A stretch of 64,000 nt of DNA, from the NCBI GenBank assembly GCA_030544215.1, contig JARZZO010000013.1:48379196-48443195 (forward strand), given 5' to 3'. The DNA comes from Zantedeschia hybrid cultivar. Its lineage: Eukaryota; Streptophyta; Magnoliopsida; Alismatales; Araceae. A program made the position numbers and the translations under genes. The notes under the pieces were generated by a model. The model saw only the letters and a list, made by a program, of their open reading frames with translations, was not told where the DNA came from and did no database searches. The number at the start of each line of letters is the position of its first letter. Position 1 is the first letter of the stretch. This document shows, one piece after another, positions 12,101 through 25,581 of this stretch.

Positions 12101-15100
12101 AACCTTAATCATTTAAACATATAGAAGTTTTGAGAGATTCTTGTAGTCTGTCTATGCTGACGAGAAGGTCTATATTGTCTATGAGAAGACTATTTTCACA
12201 ACAATCTCTTGAACTTTGATTTTATTTGGTGTATCGTAAACAATCGCAAATAACCATAAAAAACCGTTTTTAGTATTTTTTTGTGCATTTTATGTGACGT
12301 AAAAAGTCAACTTTTGGAACCTTATAATATTAGGTGGCATTTTTTTCCATAATTTTGATTGACGACTTATGTCAATTATTACTCAAAATCTATGGATATA
12401 GTTTTATACGTAAAACCACTTCCGTCATCTCGTCACCCCTAAACCTCACGAAACATCCATACCACTGCTCCATTACCTAAGTTGGAGTGTTGTTTTTTTA
12501 TTTTTCTTATTTTTTAAGTTTTTTATTTTTTTGGAGTGTCCAATCAAAAATTAGATAATATAGTTAAGAAGCTCAGATTGACCTCGACCTCCATCTATAT
12601 TTTATATTTTTTACACACACCTCAATTTACATGCATAATTCTTTTCCAAAAACAAAATATATGCTAAATTGGGGGTTGACACGTGCTCCTTTGTTGTACC
12701 ATATAATTTTTTATTGGAAGCTTAAAAAAATTAAAAAAAAATCTAAGAATAAAAAGAATAAAAAATAGCACATTTATACTTAGCAATCCTCTACCCCACC
12801 ACACCAATTACTTTCCATTGGCATAGTTTCGAACTTTCGATATTAATAATATTTGTTATGTAAAGTGTAAATTTGAATTGTTATCTTTAATATTGACTTT
12901 TTTGGATGTAACATATATTGTAAAATAGCCTCAAACAATCAGATGGCAGTGCAACAACAAACAATATTAAAAAAAAAAAAAGATTGTTGACTTTGAGGAC
13001 CACCTCAATTTGACACCGTACCATTCAATTAAAGATTGAATAGTTAAAAAAAACTAAAAAAGAGGATTGCACACGCATGCAATCCAAACTGCTAGATCGT
13101 GCATCCACATGATTTGAGCCGTCGGATTATACAAGTACATGATATAATGTTACAATAAGCATTGCTCTTAGTTTTTTATTAACAAATATGTTGGCACAAA
13201 ATTATACTCGAATAATTAAAATGATGGTTACAAAGTTACATTGGTGATTTGTGCACTAATGGTCATGTACCCAATTTCATTGTTAAAAATCGAGAGAATA
13301 GGAGAAAGTAGCCTTCTAGACTTGTGAGTCTAGAGCTTTGTTGGAAAAAAGATCGGGCCCCACGTCCAAGACCACAGGTCAGCTGCTCCAAAATATTTCT
13401 AGATGGAGACAAATAAAAAAGCAACAACAAAAAAAAAACGTCTAAAAGAATCTAGAGACAAGAGGATAAGGATGAAAAAAAGATAATCAATAGGAAAATA
13501 GACAAGTATCCTACTACTTACCGTCCTATAGAAAAAAAAAAGACAAGTGTCTCTTGGCTGCCTTCTCTTTTTGCTTTTCTCACCTACTCACTTGCCTATA
13601 AAAGAAAGTATAGCGGTCAAAGAGAGAGGGTTGTGAGTGCTTTTCATTCTCTTTTTATGTAGTATTCTTTTGTTTTTATGTAATGAAAAGCGTTCTCTCT
13701 CCCCTCATTTTCTATTGCATATTCTCATGCTCTTTTTCGTATGGTGTTTTTTTTTTTATTGTTGAGAAAGTTGTTACTATATTTGTCCTTTTTTTTCTCT
13801 TTTGGGAGGATTTCCTCCTTGTTCAAGAGGCCTTTTGACCATGAAATGCTCTTTCTAAGTCCTATCACCTCTTTGAGTTTGCTTGGAATGAGTATACCCG
13901 ATCTAAGATCCAATATCTGTCAGCTAGTCTCATTTGTGAGAACTCTTTACCCTTCATTGTAGAGGTGTCCGGGCCACTCCCTTAAATGGGTCATATCTAG
14001 CTCTTTGAAGACATTGAGGATACTAATAGTGTATGACTTGCTCGGCAAGTCTTCCTTTAAAGTCATTTAATTTGAGGATCCGTGGGCATAAAGACCTTCT
14101 AAGGGACATCCTTCACATGCTCCTCCTAAGTACGGTTCCTTATGAGTTTTGCTCTTCCATTTTTGTGTTATCTTATCATCCTTATAAATAATAAGATCTT
14201 ACAATGATAATAGGATTAAGAGCAATAATTTCTCTATCATCCTTAATTGAGATCATTGTGATCTTAGTAAGTATATTGTGAAAGTCAAATGTTCATGAGA
14301 ACCATGTGCTGATGACGATTCTGCAAGGAGGGTAATCCTCAAAAAGGCAAAGATGATGTTGGATTGTCCTTGGGTCTGGATAAGATCTTTTATCTATATC
14401 CTTACCCGCAAACTGATGAATCTTATAGCTCAAGTTAAGGCTAAAGAACGGCCTAGGTACTTGAATTTCTAACTAGACTGACTTGCTGACAGAACTTGAA
14501 GATATAGAATTAAAAATCGTTATTTTAATCATGTTCTTCAATTGCCATGATGTGACTGTGCAGGTGAAGTCAAGAAAATTCAAAATTGCAAGTTTAATTA
14601 CCAGTCCGTGCTCCCATTCCAGACTCACATGACATAAGTTCTACTTAACTTATTATGATAAATCATTATAAGCACAGATAAAATGGTTAAAAATTTGATA
14701 AAACTTGATGTTTTAATCAAAACCAAACAATTCATGTCATTCTCAATTCAAAACAAATACTCGAGTTACAAAGAAATAATTTAAGTCTGGTAAGATGAAG
14801 TAGACTCTCGATATTTTGCAAACTATGAGATTTGACTTGAGAATGCTGCAAACTCGTAAGATTCCATCATCCATATGAAATAAACCAAGTCCAACAAGCT
14901 ATTATATGCCTTTAAGTTTTGCAAAAAAATTAAATTGAGTTTAAACTCAACAAGAAATTCCAAGATTCCGAAAAATCTGAAATTCACTGAACTAAATAAG
15001 AGTATGGCAAGATGTCAAAGACTCCTCACACATTCTAAATCTACTGAAGCATGGTTCGAGAACATTGGAATTAACTAAGTTTGATAAGGTGTTCCCAGAT

Positions 15101-15517
15101 CTGTAAAAGCTTCGCAAAAAATGGATCGAAATTAAAGTCCCATTAACAAAGCTTGAATCTGATAGACTATTTCAAACTCCCTTCATAGATCTAAAAAGTT
15201 AATAATTATGAACTTCTAAATGACACAATATTGATCTTTTATCTGGTTAACAAGTTTACAAAGTCATCTTAACTTGATAAAGAATATCATGAAATTCCTT
15301 CAAATGATAATTGAATATTCGTAAAAAACTAAATAAATCATTTTAGACTCACCATTCCAGATTCGTGTGCAAATTTCAAAACTAACCATTCCATACCCAT
15401 AATTTGATACTCCAAATGGATATGGTTAGAAACAAATTAATAATAGAAATAATCATGGATATCTTCATGTTAAAATGACATTAAATGACTCTTGGCAGAC
15501 TTTAAGTCAATTCATTT
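9151..15517. other. Gene-free AT-rich intergenic DNA
   Basis: I see no supportable gene. The longest open frames (11159-11560 plus, 11077-11277 minus) are AT-biased and unrecognised. A stretch at about 13590-13700 has a TATA-like CCTATAAAAG and a downstream AATGAAAA, reminiscent of an LTR, but no partner, ends or TSD could be found. Diverged pieces resembling the MITE-like family may occur near 12500-12790 and 12930-13070. The remainder looks like decayed transposon or unique DNA. Confidence 0.5.
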
Positions 15518-15522
15518 ATACT

Positions 15523-15669
15523 TGATGGTTAATGGAAAAAGCCTCTATAAATAAGAAACCAAGGTGAAGTAGAAGTCCCACCTTGGGTTAACCATCGGAT
15601 CCCACATTTCTCTCTTTTTCTTTCTCTCTTCTTTCTCTCTCTGAGTGATCTAACACTGGTATCAGAGCC
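15523..15669 (+). repeat. Copia 5' LTR (internally deleted) and primer-binding site
   Basis: This LTR is 133 bp (15523-15655) against 266 bp for the 3' LTR. From GTTAATGGAAAAAGCCTC to the end ATCTAACA the two match well, but the first half of the 3' LTR is absent here. It still begins with TG right after the TSD ATACT, so the missing half is an internal deletion and not a lost edge. Position 15657 onward reads TGGTATCAGAGCC, the plant initiator tRNA-Met primer site. Confidence 0.75.
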
Positions 15670-16138
15670 GTCGGTTCGTCGCTCCGCTACTTGCCGTGCC
15701 GCTGCAGCACCGTTGCGCCCCGCCGCTGCAGCACCGTTGCTCCCCACCGCTGCCGAGCACCGCCGCGGCAACCGCATCACCATGTCGTGCTCCGCCTCGT
15801 CACACAACTCCAGCACCACCGCGCCACGTCGTGCTCCGCTGCCCGCCATGCCCCACCGTTGCAGGACCGTTACGCCGCTGCAGCACATACCGGCTTCGTA
15901 GCCCTCGCAGTCATCTTCTGGCTGCACAACACCATCGCCACCCCGGCTTCCCTCTCGTCAACCAGGTTTTGCTTAAAACCCGCAATCTGTCTTCAGAAAG
16001 AAGAAGACATGCTCTGCACCAGCATCATTTGAAATCCTACGCATCATTATAATTTATCTCTTACACATGCTTTTGTCAAGCTCGTTTTAATGCCTCTTAC
16101 ACATGCTAATATTTAATTGATATACATAACAAATCATA

Positions 16139-16611
16139 TGGTGGGGACACCGAGCAACGGAAGAGCAGATGCCGAGCACGTACTACGCACACATCTTTGT
16201 GGTTTGGCGACGAGCTCCATATCTAGGATGGAGTCTAGTGAGTCTAGTCTTTATGTATTTTCTTTTAGTTTAGCCTTTAGTGTGATCTTAAGGGCTTTTT
16301 TCTGTCCTTTCTTATTTGTAGGACATGGTTGGTATTTTGCTTAAATATAGTCCTTTTTGTCTTAACAAAGAGATACCCTTCCCTATATAAAGGGGTCATC
16401 TCTTCCCTTGTAAGCATGTTAGATTGAATGAAAACTTCCCATGTTGTGTTGTCCCCTCTTCTAAGTGTGGGATGAGAGCCCTTCCCTCCAAGAAGGTCGC
16501 CTGAGAGAGGTTCCGGCGAGAGGCCGTGGGCGTGAGGCCCGTGTTATCACCGTCAACTCCACGTTGATCCGTCATCACGCGTTGTGTTCCTCATCAAATT
16601 GGTATCAGAGC
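16139..16611 (+). repeat. Gypsy 5' LTR and tRNA-Met primer-binding site
   Basis: LTR 16139-16596 begins TGGTGGGGACACCGAG and ends GTTCCTCATCA. A TATA-like CCCTATATAAAGG lies near 16380-16392. TGGTATCAGAGC (16600-16611) follows after three bases and matches the 3' end of plant initiator tRNA-Met. Confidence 0.9.
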
Positions 16612-18650
16612 AAACCTTGAGGACGTCCTCACGGCCTCAGGATCCTCGACTCTGCGTGTTGCCACTGCCATCCACCGGCGCGCACCAGTAGCACCGCCAC
16701 TAGCGGCGGCAACCGGTAAGCACGCCGACCACTTCCTCTACGTACACAACCCTCCACCACCCACTCGCCACCGTCCGTTCTCCTCTATCCTTCTCCCTCT
16801 CCATTGATCTCCTGCCCCTCCCACCCCACCCACAAGCAGTAGCGGCAACAATTGCCCTGACCTGACGTGGCCAAGGTCTACAGCCAGCGAAGCCCCCTCG
16901 CTACGCCTCATCTCTCCTCTCACCTCCACCCTCTCTCCCCTATCTCTCGCTCTCTCTCTATTCTATTGTCCTTGCTGGCGACGAGGACACCGAAGACCGC
17001 CACCCACCAAACGATTACGACAACAACAACCTCAATGTCGACTCGAGCTACTACCCGGGACCCTTGAGGTCGTCGTCGACGAGCCCGGCTGCTCTCCTCG
17101 TCCCCGACGACCAGCTCCATCACCCTTCTCTCTCCTCCATCCTTCTACCACAACAGCAACGTCAGCGACTGGCCTGGCCGGCAATGCCGACGACGCGTAG
17201 GCCGTTCGACCCCCCCCGTCGCTAGTTGCCTCCCTCCTCCCTGTCGTGCCCCCCGCTACCTTTTCTCTCTCCTCACCATCTCCTTCTCCCTATCTCCCTC
17301 TCTCCAACGTCTCTCTCCTCTATTATCCTCCCCCTTCCTCCCGTGTGTTGCCTTGACTAGCACCAACAGCACCAGGCCCCCCATCCAGCGCGTGGGCTGG
17401 AACGAACTGGGGCTCCTGCCGCCACAACACCCCGCTGTTGTCCGACAACCAACAAGCCAGCCCACCTATCACCAACAGTGGCTTGGCGTCCGCACCCCCC
17501 GCAGGTACTGCATAATCCACGATAGCGACGACACCCCTGTGACGCTTAAGGTCCCTGAGGCCAGGAAGCCCGTCATGGCCCGCCCGACGACGGTGGCATC
17601 AGCACGATCCCAGCAACTCCACTAGTCCTCGCACCTCCTGGCTCGCCGTCGACCAGGATCCCAAGCACTGCCACATACCCCAGCGGGCCCCTCGGTGCGG
17701 TCCACAAAGACGAGCAGTCGATTCCCACGAGCCCGACGTAGAGAGCCCCCGCCCGAGTGCCCAATAGGGACGAGCTCTTTTCTGTCGCACGCCAAGTTTG
17801 CTGCCGCCCAGCGCCCAGGCCCCTGCATGCATGTCATGTACCCTACATCCGTCACGCCAAATTCCATGTCCTACTAGCCCACACGCCAAATCTGCGGCAC
17901 AAGGCGCATGCATACATAAGAGATCGTGGCAGGCTTTCTACAGCAGAGGAGGTCTTGGCGGGAGTTTGCACGTCTAAGACACTTTGACATGAGCTTTTGA
18001 GGAGATTTGACGTGGCCGTCATTTGGGGAGATATGCATAATATTTTACATAGATTATTCTTCCTGCGTGGAGATTTATGGCTGATTTGTCCTCTTGCATG
18101 GGGAATAGGATTATATCATGTAATTAATTTTTATTTCCCTCCTGCGCGAGGCGTAAGGCGACTGTACATAGGTACCGAAGCGACACCGCCACTGCGTGGG
18201 TGCTCCATGCATCCCCTCTCGCCCTCGTCTCCGGTCGGAGTCGGTCTTGCAAGCCGGCTAGGTGAGTGCTGAACTCCACTCCAGTATTATCTGTTCACTT
18301 AGTATTCGCATCAATTGCATAGCGCCGGAGTGAGAGAGCGTTCCACCACACTTAAGTGATTATTGTTGTGGCGGTGAGAGAGTGACTACGAAACCCAGCG
18401 CACCAATTAGTGCAAGGTAGGCACAACAAGTGCAGACTAGCCTTACATCTATAGGTAGCTTCACAGCTACCTCGATTCGCCCCACACTCTTAGTGGGCTA
18501 ATGCCACGGGTGCTCAACACCCTTCACCACTATGAGTTCCCGTCTTGAGCTTCCCACTCACTAAATGACGACATCGATCTTGTTGTCAATCTGCTTGCTA
18601 ATTCCTAGAATCCAGAATCCCTGCATTTTGCAAAACCCAACAAGCCTTGC
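16612..18650 (+). other. Gypsy element GC-rich leader, non-coding
   Basis: About 2 kb of C-rich, low-complexity sequence between the primer site and the gag ATG at 18651. It has many short open frames on both strands (serine, proline and arginine rich) and none matches a known domain. It is probably the untranslated leader of the gypsy element, unusually long for the family. Confidence 0.55.
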
Positions 18651-21600
18651 ATGTCAGCCCGTAGAAATCATTTGAACCGTCCCACATCTCAGCACAATCC
18701 CGTCATGGATCCCACACTTGTAGACACCATAGAGACCCTCTTGGGCAAATCTTTGCAAGACATAACTGATCAATTTGGGTGATTAACCCAACATATGGAC
18801 GAGAGGCTCACTACCTTGGGGGAGTCCATGAGAGTCATGGTGGGAAGAGTGAATAACCTAGAGAATCCTCTAGATAGACCCTAAGAGGCGGAGGAACGTG
18901 CGGGAGTGCGTAATGTAAGGAATCGCCATGAACGCAGCGGAAATAAAAATGATTCCATTGTATCGGTTGATGGGGTCGTAAAACGGACATTAAAATCTAA
19001 GCGGGAAGAACAGTTCTTCACCTTTGCGGGGTTTCGAATCTCCCGTGGATGATGCCGACTCGGTAATCGCGTACGCGCACGATCTCTAGAGGTATCCACA
19101 CGAGTTCCCGCAGCAGACGTGATTTCCTCCTCGACTTGAGTGCTCCGACCAGATCTCAAATCCACCATGTGCGGTGAGAGACAGATCCACTCCAAGAGAG
19201 AGAGAAGGAGAGAGAGAGAGAGGAGAGAGGGAATCTGGGGAGTAAAATTCGTCCAACCAACCTTTTTACCACTCCCCCTTGGCCCTCCTTATATAGAAAT
19301 AAGGATAAGCACAAGAGTTAATCCTCATGATTATCCAAGAGTTTGGCCTTGGATAATTCTCCATTAAATCTTCATGTTTATCCTGCAGCTTTTCACAAAA
19401 ACCCAGATAAGCATGAAATTTAACATCTCTCACCGTCTGACGAGAACTCTTATGTGTGTGACCCTCTAGGCCCATATATCAGTCCGGTTGCAGGCCCATT
19501 AAACTTAGAACTGTTTCTTTAGTTTAATATTTATTAATTAACATTTAAACATCATATGTTAAATGATTAATAAACAAGTAAATTATCATCCGATGATTAA
19601 TTCACTTGGCCTTCTGATCATGAACAGCACCAAACACTACCTCATGATCCCAGAAGATATAAGGGATAATGTTCCCTTTAATTGAACCTTTCCGTCTGCA
19701 GATACCGCACATATATAATTCTTCACTCATGCAATGTCCCGATAACGCAAGGGTATGGTTTTATAGTCAAACCCTCTATCGCATTATCCAGATGGATTCC
19801 AGTACACAGTTAATATCTAGAAAGACATCTCTTTCATTTGACCCTGGCCAGGGATTTCTGTGTACACATCCATGGGACATTCTCTCTCCAGTCTTATACC
19901 AAGAGTGAGTGATCCCTTGTTGTTCACTCAATTACCTTCGCAAGCTTTCCACTGTATCTGAAAGACCGATTATGGTGGACTTAATGGTTAAAGTCCACGA
20001 GTCAGAGAATCAAGATACAATGATCCACAAACAAGGTATCATTGGTGACTCAGGTCAAAGGACCAACTGTGCTACTGCAACGATATAATTCCCTGGTTGA
20101 CTAATAGGTATAATTATCATCCAGGAATTCTTATTTGAGTCTGTTCAGTGAACTCATTCTCTAATGAGCACCCACTTGTTTGTCTTAGTGTCACCACACG
20201 AGTGAATGTGAGATCATTCACCCTCATCATATGAGCAGACATAACTTGTGTCGATCTTATCGGATATTTAATGTCCATCTCAAATATCCTACGATCGAGA
20301 ACTATTTAAGACAATTGCCTTAGGATATTGATCTCACTATCACGATCTCATCATGATTCAATATCCCATACATTTGTCTATGGACCTTTATTACGATAGT
20401 CGTTTGCGAGAACTATTAAATGAAAAAATAATTGCCTTTATTAATAATCTGAACTAGAATGTACAATGATTGGCTTTGAGGCCACCCAATTCTAACACGT
20501 AACCACCTGGAGAACCGTCGTGGAGAACCAATTAGGGCCCCCAATCCACCTCAAGGCCAGGAGGGTGTTCTTGACCATGAGCCCAATCGCACACCTCCAG
20601 AGAGAGTGCTGCGAAGGAGAGTTGAGTTTGACGATGGGTTAGCCCAGGAACGTTATCCCAACCCACTTCGGGGTCGGATGGGTATCCATGGTCGCGGACA
20701 AGATCGTGTGTCGCGCGAGAGAGTTCCCTGAGGCTATGGCGAGTATGATGAATACGACCCATTCCCCGACGCACCACGGGTACGAGGGGAGGCCCACGAC
20801 TGTGGTAGGGACCGTGCACCCTTTGAAAGATGTCCACGCTATTACTTTGAGGGACATGAACGTGTTCCCGACCCTTACAGGGTTCAAGGGGATGTGCCCC
20901 GCCGTGGGCGAGATCTCGGGCACTTTGAGAGGGCTCCGCATGGGTATGGGGGTGAGAGAGATGAGTATGATATCCCCCACCCACCACGGGTTAGGAATGC
21001 CTATGAGCGCGGCCGAGAGCGCGTACCCTTTGAGAGATGGCCTAGGGATTACCACGACATTGATGATCACATCCTCCGAAGTGTGAGGGTAGATGCTCTG
21101 ACTTTTGATGGTACCCTAGACGCTAAGGCCTATCTTGATTGGGAGGCGGGGATGAGCCAGTACTTTACCTAGTATGCCATGAGTGAAGAGAGGAAGGTGA
21201 GCCTTGCTTCTATGAGGCTTGTGGGTCGAGCCAAAACCTACTAGCTCAACGTGGAGCATCTTCATGCTGCAAAGCGGCTGAGACCTATCTGCACATGGGA
21301 GGAAATGAGAGAGAAATTGCGAGAGAAATATGTGCCTCCATCTTATGAGCACCGCCTCCTAGACCAGTGGCAGAGGTTGACTCAAGATGGCCAGACGATG
21401 TCTGAGTACATAGCCGAATTTGATGACTATTGCCTTAGGTGTGGCGTTGGCGAAGATAGTAGGGTCACCTTATCGAGGTTTCGAGCAAGGTTGTATGAGA
21501 GCATCCAACGTGAGTTATTCTTACGTGAGGTGATCACACTAGAACATGCCCATCAAATCGCCTTAGATGTGGAACGGTTTTAGAAGCCCACTAGGCCCCC

Positions 21601-22090
21601 CATTTTTTGGCAACCCGACTCCTGAGGGGATACCAATCTCCCCATGCATTTCTCCGAGCGATCCGGAACTACTCCCGTCACTTCTGCAAGGGTCCCTACT
21701 GCCACTACCCCAAGCCCTTCCTCACCCCTACCTCCAACCACCCCGACTCAGGCTTCCACTGTCCCAAGGGCTAAAAGGAGAGATGATAGAGGGACAAGAT
21801 TAGCTAGTAGGGATAGCCAACAAGTAGGAAGCTCTCGTAAGCACTGCTTTCGGTGTCGTGGGGTTGGCCACTATACCAGTCAATGTCCCACTAGGGCCCT
21901 GCTAATTGAGCCCTCCACTCATGAAGAAGAGGAGAACTACATACCTGACCCAACCTTAGCTGAGGAATTTGAGGAGAATGGTGCCACCCTAGGGTGTGTG
22001 CATAGGGGGTACGCCAGAGTCGAGGACATTATGGACTTACACGGGGACACTAGGCTTGGTGTGGTGAGATGCATTCTCACACAGACCAAA
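18651..22090 (+). pseudogene. Gypsy gag, interrupted by a solo LTR and stops
   Basis: Gag forms the particle and binds element RNA. The ATG at 18651 begins MSARRNHLNRPTS. The frame runs to about 18908, is split by the solo LTR at 18914-20497, and resumes at about 20503 (NHLENRRGEP). An arginine-rich region is followed by the Retrotrans_gag core (about 21080-21580; AKAYLDWEAGM, ICTWEEMREKLREKYVPP, CGVGEDSRVTLSRFRARL). A CCHC zinc knuckle (CFRCRGVGHYTSQC) follows at about 21846-21887. In-frame TAG or TGA codons occur near 18779, 18882, 20730, 21170, 21242 and 21582, mostly where CGA, CAG, TGG or CAA would fit. Clearly dead. Confidence 0.88.
18914..20497 (+). mobile_element. Solo LTR Y, 1,584 bp, inside gypsy gag
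   Basis: Starts TGTAAGGAATCGCC and ends CCCAATTCTAACA. It is flanked by a perfect 5-bp TSD, CGTAA (18909-18913 and 20498-20502). Removing it and one TSD copy restores the arginine-rich gag reading. No internal domain or second LTR is present, so it is a solo LTR left by LTR-LTR recombination. Length and terminal sequence look copia-like, but the superfamily is a guess. It is non-coding. Confidence 0.85.
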
Positions 22091-25000
22091 GAGGAGGACT
22101 GGCGTCGAACCTCCATCTTCCACACCTACACTAGGATAGCTGACCAGCCATGCAAGATCATAATTGATAGCGGAAGTTGTATCAACGCAATTTCCACTGA
22201 TTGTGTCTCTCGTTTAGGCCTGGATCCTGAGACTCACCCTGAGCCATATCAAGTCTCGTGGATTAATGCCTCATCATTACCCATCAGGACTCGCTGCCTG
22301 GTACCCCTTGAGTTTCAATCCTATCAGAAGCCGATTTGGTGTGACGTCCTTCCCATGGAAGTAAGAAGCATCATCTTGGGTAGGCCATGGATCTATGATG
22401 AGGATGCTACCTTACTTGGCAAGACCAACACAATGGCAGGAAGATTCTCTCACATCCCTCCCCACCTAAGAACCCCGCGAAGGGGGAGATCTCATTACGA
22501 GAAAAATCATCTTCCACATCCTCACCTTTACCTAGCCCCTCCCCACTCTATCTGTCCCTATCCAACCCACCCGACCAAGAACTGGCCATGAAGTCAAAAC
22601 TGAGGGTGTCTTTTCACATAATCAAAGCAAGTACTTTCGAGGGCGAGGTTGCCGAGGGAGCCCCAATTTGGGCTGTCATGATGAGTGAGCCATCTGAGAA
22701 TTATCCCATCCCATAGGTTGAGGAAGTGAAGGCTATCGTGGACAAGTATCACGATGTATTTCTCGAGGATCTTCCGAATCAACTGCCACATATGCGTGAC
22801 ATACAACACACCATTAATTTCATCCCTGGGTCCACTTTACCTAACTTGCCTCACTATTGCTTGAATCCCACCAAGCATGCAGAGTTACAGAGGCAGGTCG
22901 AGGAACTCATCAGGAAGGGCTTTTTGAGGATTAGTACTAGTCCCTGTGTTGTGCCAGCTCTCCTGACCCCCAAAAAGGATGGCACCTGGCGGATGTGTGT
23001 TGACAGCCGTGCCATCAATAGGATCACCGTGAGATATAGGTTCCCCATTCCTCGACTAGATGACATGCTTGACATGATAGCAGGAGCCACTATCTTCTCC
23101 AAGATTGACCTAAAGAGCGGGTACCATCAGGTCCGAATCCGGTCAGGGGATGAGTGGAAGACAGCATTTAAGACCAAGGATGGTCTTTACGAGTGGCTTG
23201 TTATGCCTTTTGGGCTATCAAATGCCCCCGGCACCTTCATGAGGTTGATGACTCAGGTCCTCTGACCCTTCATGGGATCTTTTGTTGTTGTCTACTTCGA
23301 TGACATTCTCATTTATAGTAGGAACAAGGAGGACCACTTAGGCCACCTCTGTCAGGTTTGCGAGGTGCTGAGAAAAGAGAGCTTGTATGCAAATCCTAAG
23401 AAGTGCGCATTTCTCACTGACCAAGTGACCTTCTTGGGCTTTATAGTATCACATAGGGGAGTTTCCGCCGACCCCAGAAAGGTCAAGGCGATCGTTGAGT
23501 GGCCCCAGCCTATGAGAATCCATGATGTTCGCAGCTTCCACGGACTAGCGTCTTTCTATAGGCGATTCATTAGGAGATTCAACACTGTGATGGCCCCAAT
23601 CACATATTGCATCTGTAAGGAGCCTTTTGGGTGGACAAAGGCCGCTTCTAAGGCCTTCACAGAGGTCAAAAGTTGAATCACTTAGGCCCCCATATTTCGC
23701 CTCCCCAATTTCTCTAAAGTTTTTGAGGTCTCCTGTGACACCATTGGGGTAGGCATAGGAGGAGTGTTAAGTCAAGAAGGGCACCCTGTGGCATATTCCA
23801 GTGAGAAGCTAGCTGATGCTAAATTGATATATTCAACTTATGATAAAGAGTTCTATGCCGTAGTTCAGGCTCTTCGCTATTGGCAGCATTACTTGTTGCC
23901 ACAAGAATTTGTCTTATACTCCGATCATGAGGCACTTCGCTTCCTCAGCTGCCAAAAAAAGTTGAATCCCAAGCATGGTCGATGGGTAGAGTTCTTGCAA
24001 GCCTATACTTTTGTGTTGAAGCACAAGGCGGGAGTTGAGAATAGGGTAGCCGATGCCCTTAGTTGACGAGTGTCCTTTCTTTCCATCATGAGTGTTGAGG
24101 TGACAGGGTTTGATAAACTCAAGGAGTTGTATGAGGCATGTTATGATTTTCAAGAGATTTACACCACGCTTAAAGCTGGACCATCTAGGGGTTTGAGTGA
24201 GTATCTCCTACAAAACGGATACCTATTTAAGGGTCAGCAACTTTGTGTACCACGCACCTCCGTTCGATAATTTTTTATTTGGGAGGTACACGCGGGTGGC
24301 CTAGGTGGGCACTTTGGCCGAAACAAAACCATTGAGGTCGTTGAAGGCCGATTCTATTGGCCAAGCCTAAAGCGTGACGTAGCTCGTTTAGTGGCCCAGT
24401 GTCGCACTTGCGTTACTGCCAAGCAAACACGCCATAACATTGGCCTCTACACCCCCCTTCATGTCCCTGATCGTCCTTAACAGGATGTGAGTATGGATTT
24501 TGTGCTTGGACTACCACGGACTCCTCATAAGCATGACTCCATCTTTGTAGTGGTTGATCGATTCTCGAAAATGGCCCACTTCATCCCTTGCTCCAAAACC
24601 TCAGATGCATCTAGGGTGGCTTGTCTTTTCTTTGATGAGGTCGTATGTTTACATGGTCTTCCTAAGACCATAGTCTCATATAGGGATGTGAGATTTACCA
24701 GCTACTTTTGGAAAACCTTTTGGCACCGAGTAGGCACTCTACTCAAGTTTTCTACTGTCTACCACCCTCAAACTGATGGCCAAACCGAGGTGGTCAATAG
24801 AAGCCCAGGGAATCTTTTGAGGTGCTTAGTAGGGGAACATATAGGGACATGGGATTCGATCTTACCTCGAGCTGAGTTCGCCTATAATAGTTCAGTCAAT
24901 AGAACCACTGGGATGAGTCCCTTTGAAGTCGTGCATGGTTACAAACCTAATAAGCCCTTAGATCTCATCCCCCTTCCCTTGCATGCTCGCATCTCTGAGT

Positions 25001-25576
25001 CAGCCGAGTCATTTGCCCAACATATCCAGAGCCTATACAAGCACATTAGCAAGCAAATTGATGAGAGCAACCAGCTTTATAAAAGATTGGCTGATGCACA
25101 CAGGCGAGTGCAGAGTTTCAAGAGGGTGACCTTGTCATGGTTAGGATGCGGCCCGAACGATTCCCCTCTGGGGTCGTTAAAAAGCTGCAAGCACGCAGTG
25201 CTGGCCCATTCAGGATCCTAAAGAGGATTGGGTCGAATGCTTATGTTGTGGAGTTATCGACAGATTATGGGATTAGTTCTACATTTAGCGTGGCAAACCT
25301 TGTGGCTTACAAGGAGCCCACAACAATTCCCAGTGATCCGTTTGGCCTTTGCCATCCATTGAGAGAGACCTACCTACAGAGTGTCCACCAGCCTCACCCC
25401 CAGTACGGCGCGAGCAAATTGAGCGAATACTGGATGAACAGGTAATCACCACTAGGAGCAAGGAGTATCAACGCTTCCTTGTTCGCTGGCGAGATCGGCC
25501 ACCGTCCGACGGCACGTGGATCAGCTGAGAGGACCTGCAACTCCTTGATCCAGATCTTCTCGAGCACTACCAGAGC
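22091..25576 (+). pseudogene. Gypsy pol: protease, RT, RNase H, integrase, chromodomain
   Basis: A polyprotein that copies and integrates the element. Aspartic protease: IIIDSGSCINAIS at about 22160, with IILGRPW near 22370. Reverse transcriptase: KKDGTWRMCVDSRAINRI near 22970-23020, KIDLKSGYHQVRI near 23100 and the catalytic YFDDILIYSR near 23293. RNase H: about 23740-24060. Integrase: a zinc-binding start near 24290 (CRTCVTAKQT at about 24402), then SMDFVLGLPRT and YHPQTDGQTEVVNR. A frameshift near 25125 switches to the frame carrying the integrase C-terminus. A chromodomain-like tail (QRFLVRWRDRPPSDGTWI, DPDLLEHYQ) lies at about 25410-25576. Stops at about 22712, 23263, 23674, 24064, 24268, 24478 and 25525 prevent function. 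The tail places it among chromoviruses. Confidence 0.92.
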
Positions 25577-25581
25577 GGCGT

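Noticed and set aside
13573..13735. Possible LTR with TATA-like CCTATAAAAG and downstream AATGAAAA
   Set aside because: No TG/CA ends, primer site, second copy or TSD could be located.
15691..16052. Pro/Arg/His-rich ORFs after the copia primer site
   Set aside because: C-rich leader repeats (CCGCTGCAGCACCGTTGC), overlapping frames open on both strands, no gag similarity; real gag starts at 29305.
16599..16611. tRNA-like match TGGTATCAGAGC (also at 15657)
   Set aside because: Only the 12-nt primer-binding complement of initiator tRNA-Met; no tRNA gene around it.
20532..21086. ORFs of 130-150 aa on the minus strand opposite gypsy gag
   Set aside because: Shadows of the arginine-rich gag frame; the plus strand carries recognisable gag and zinc knuckle.
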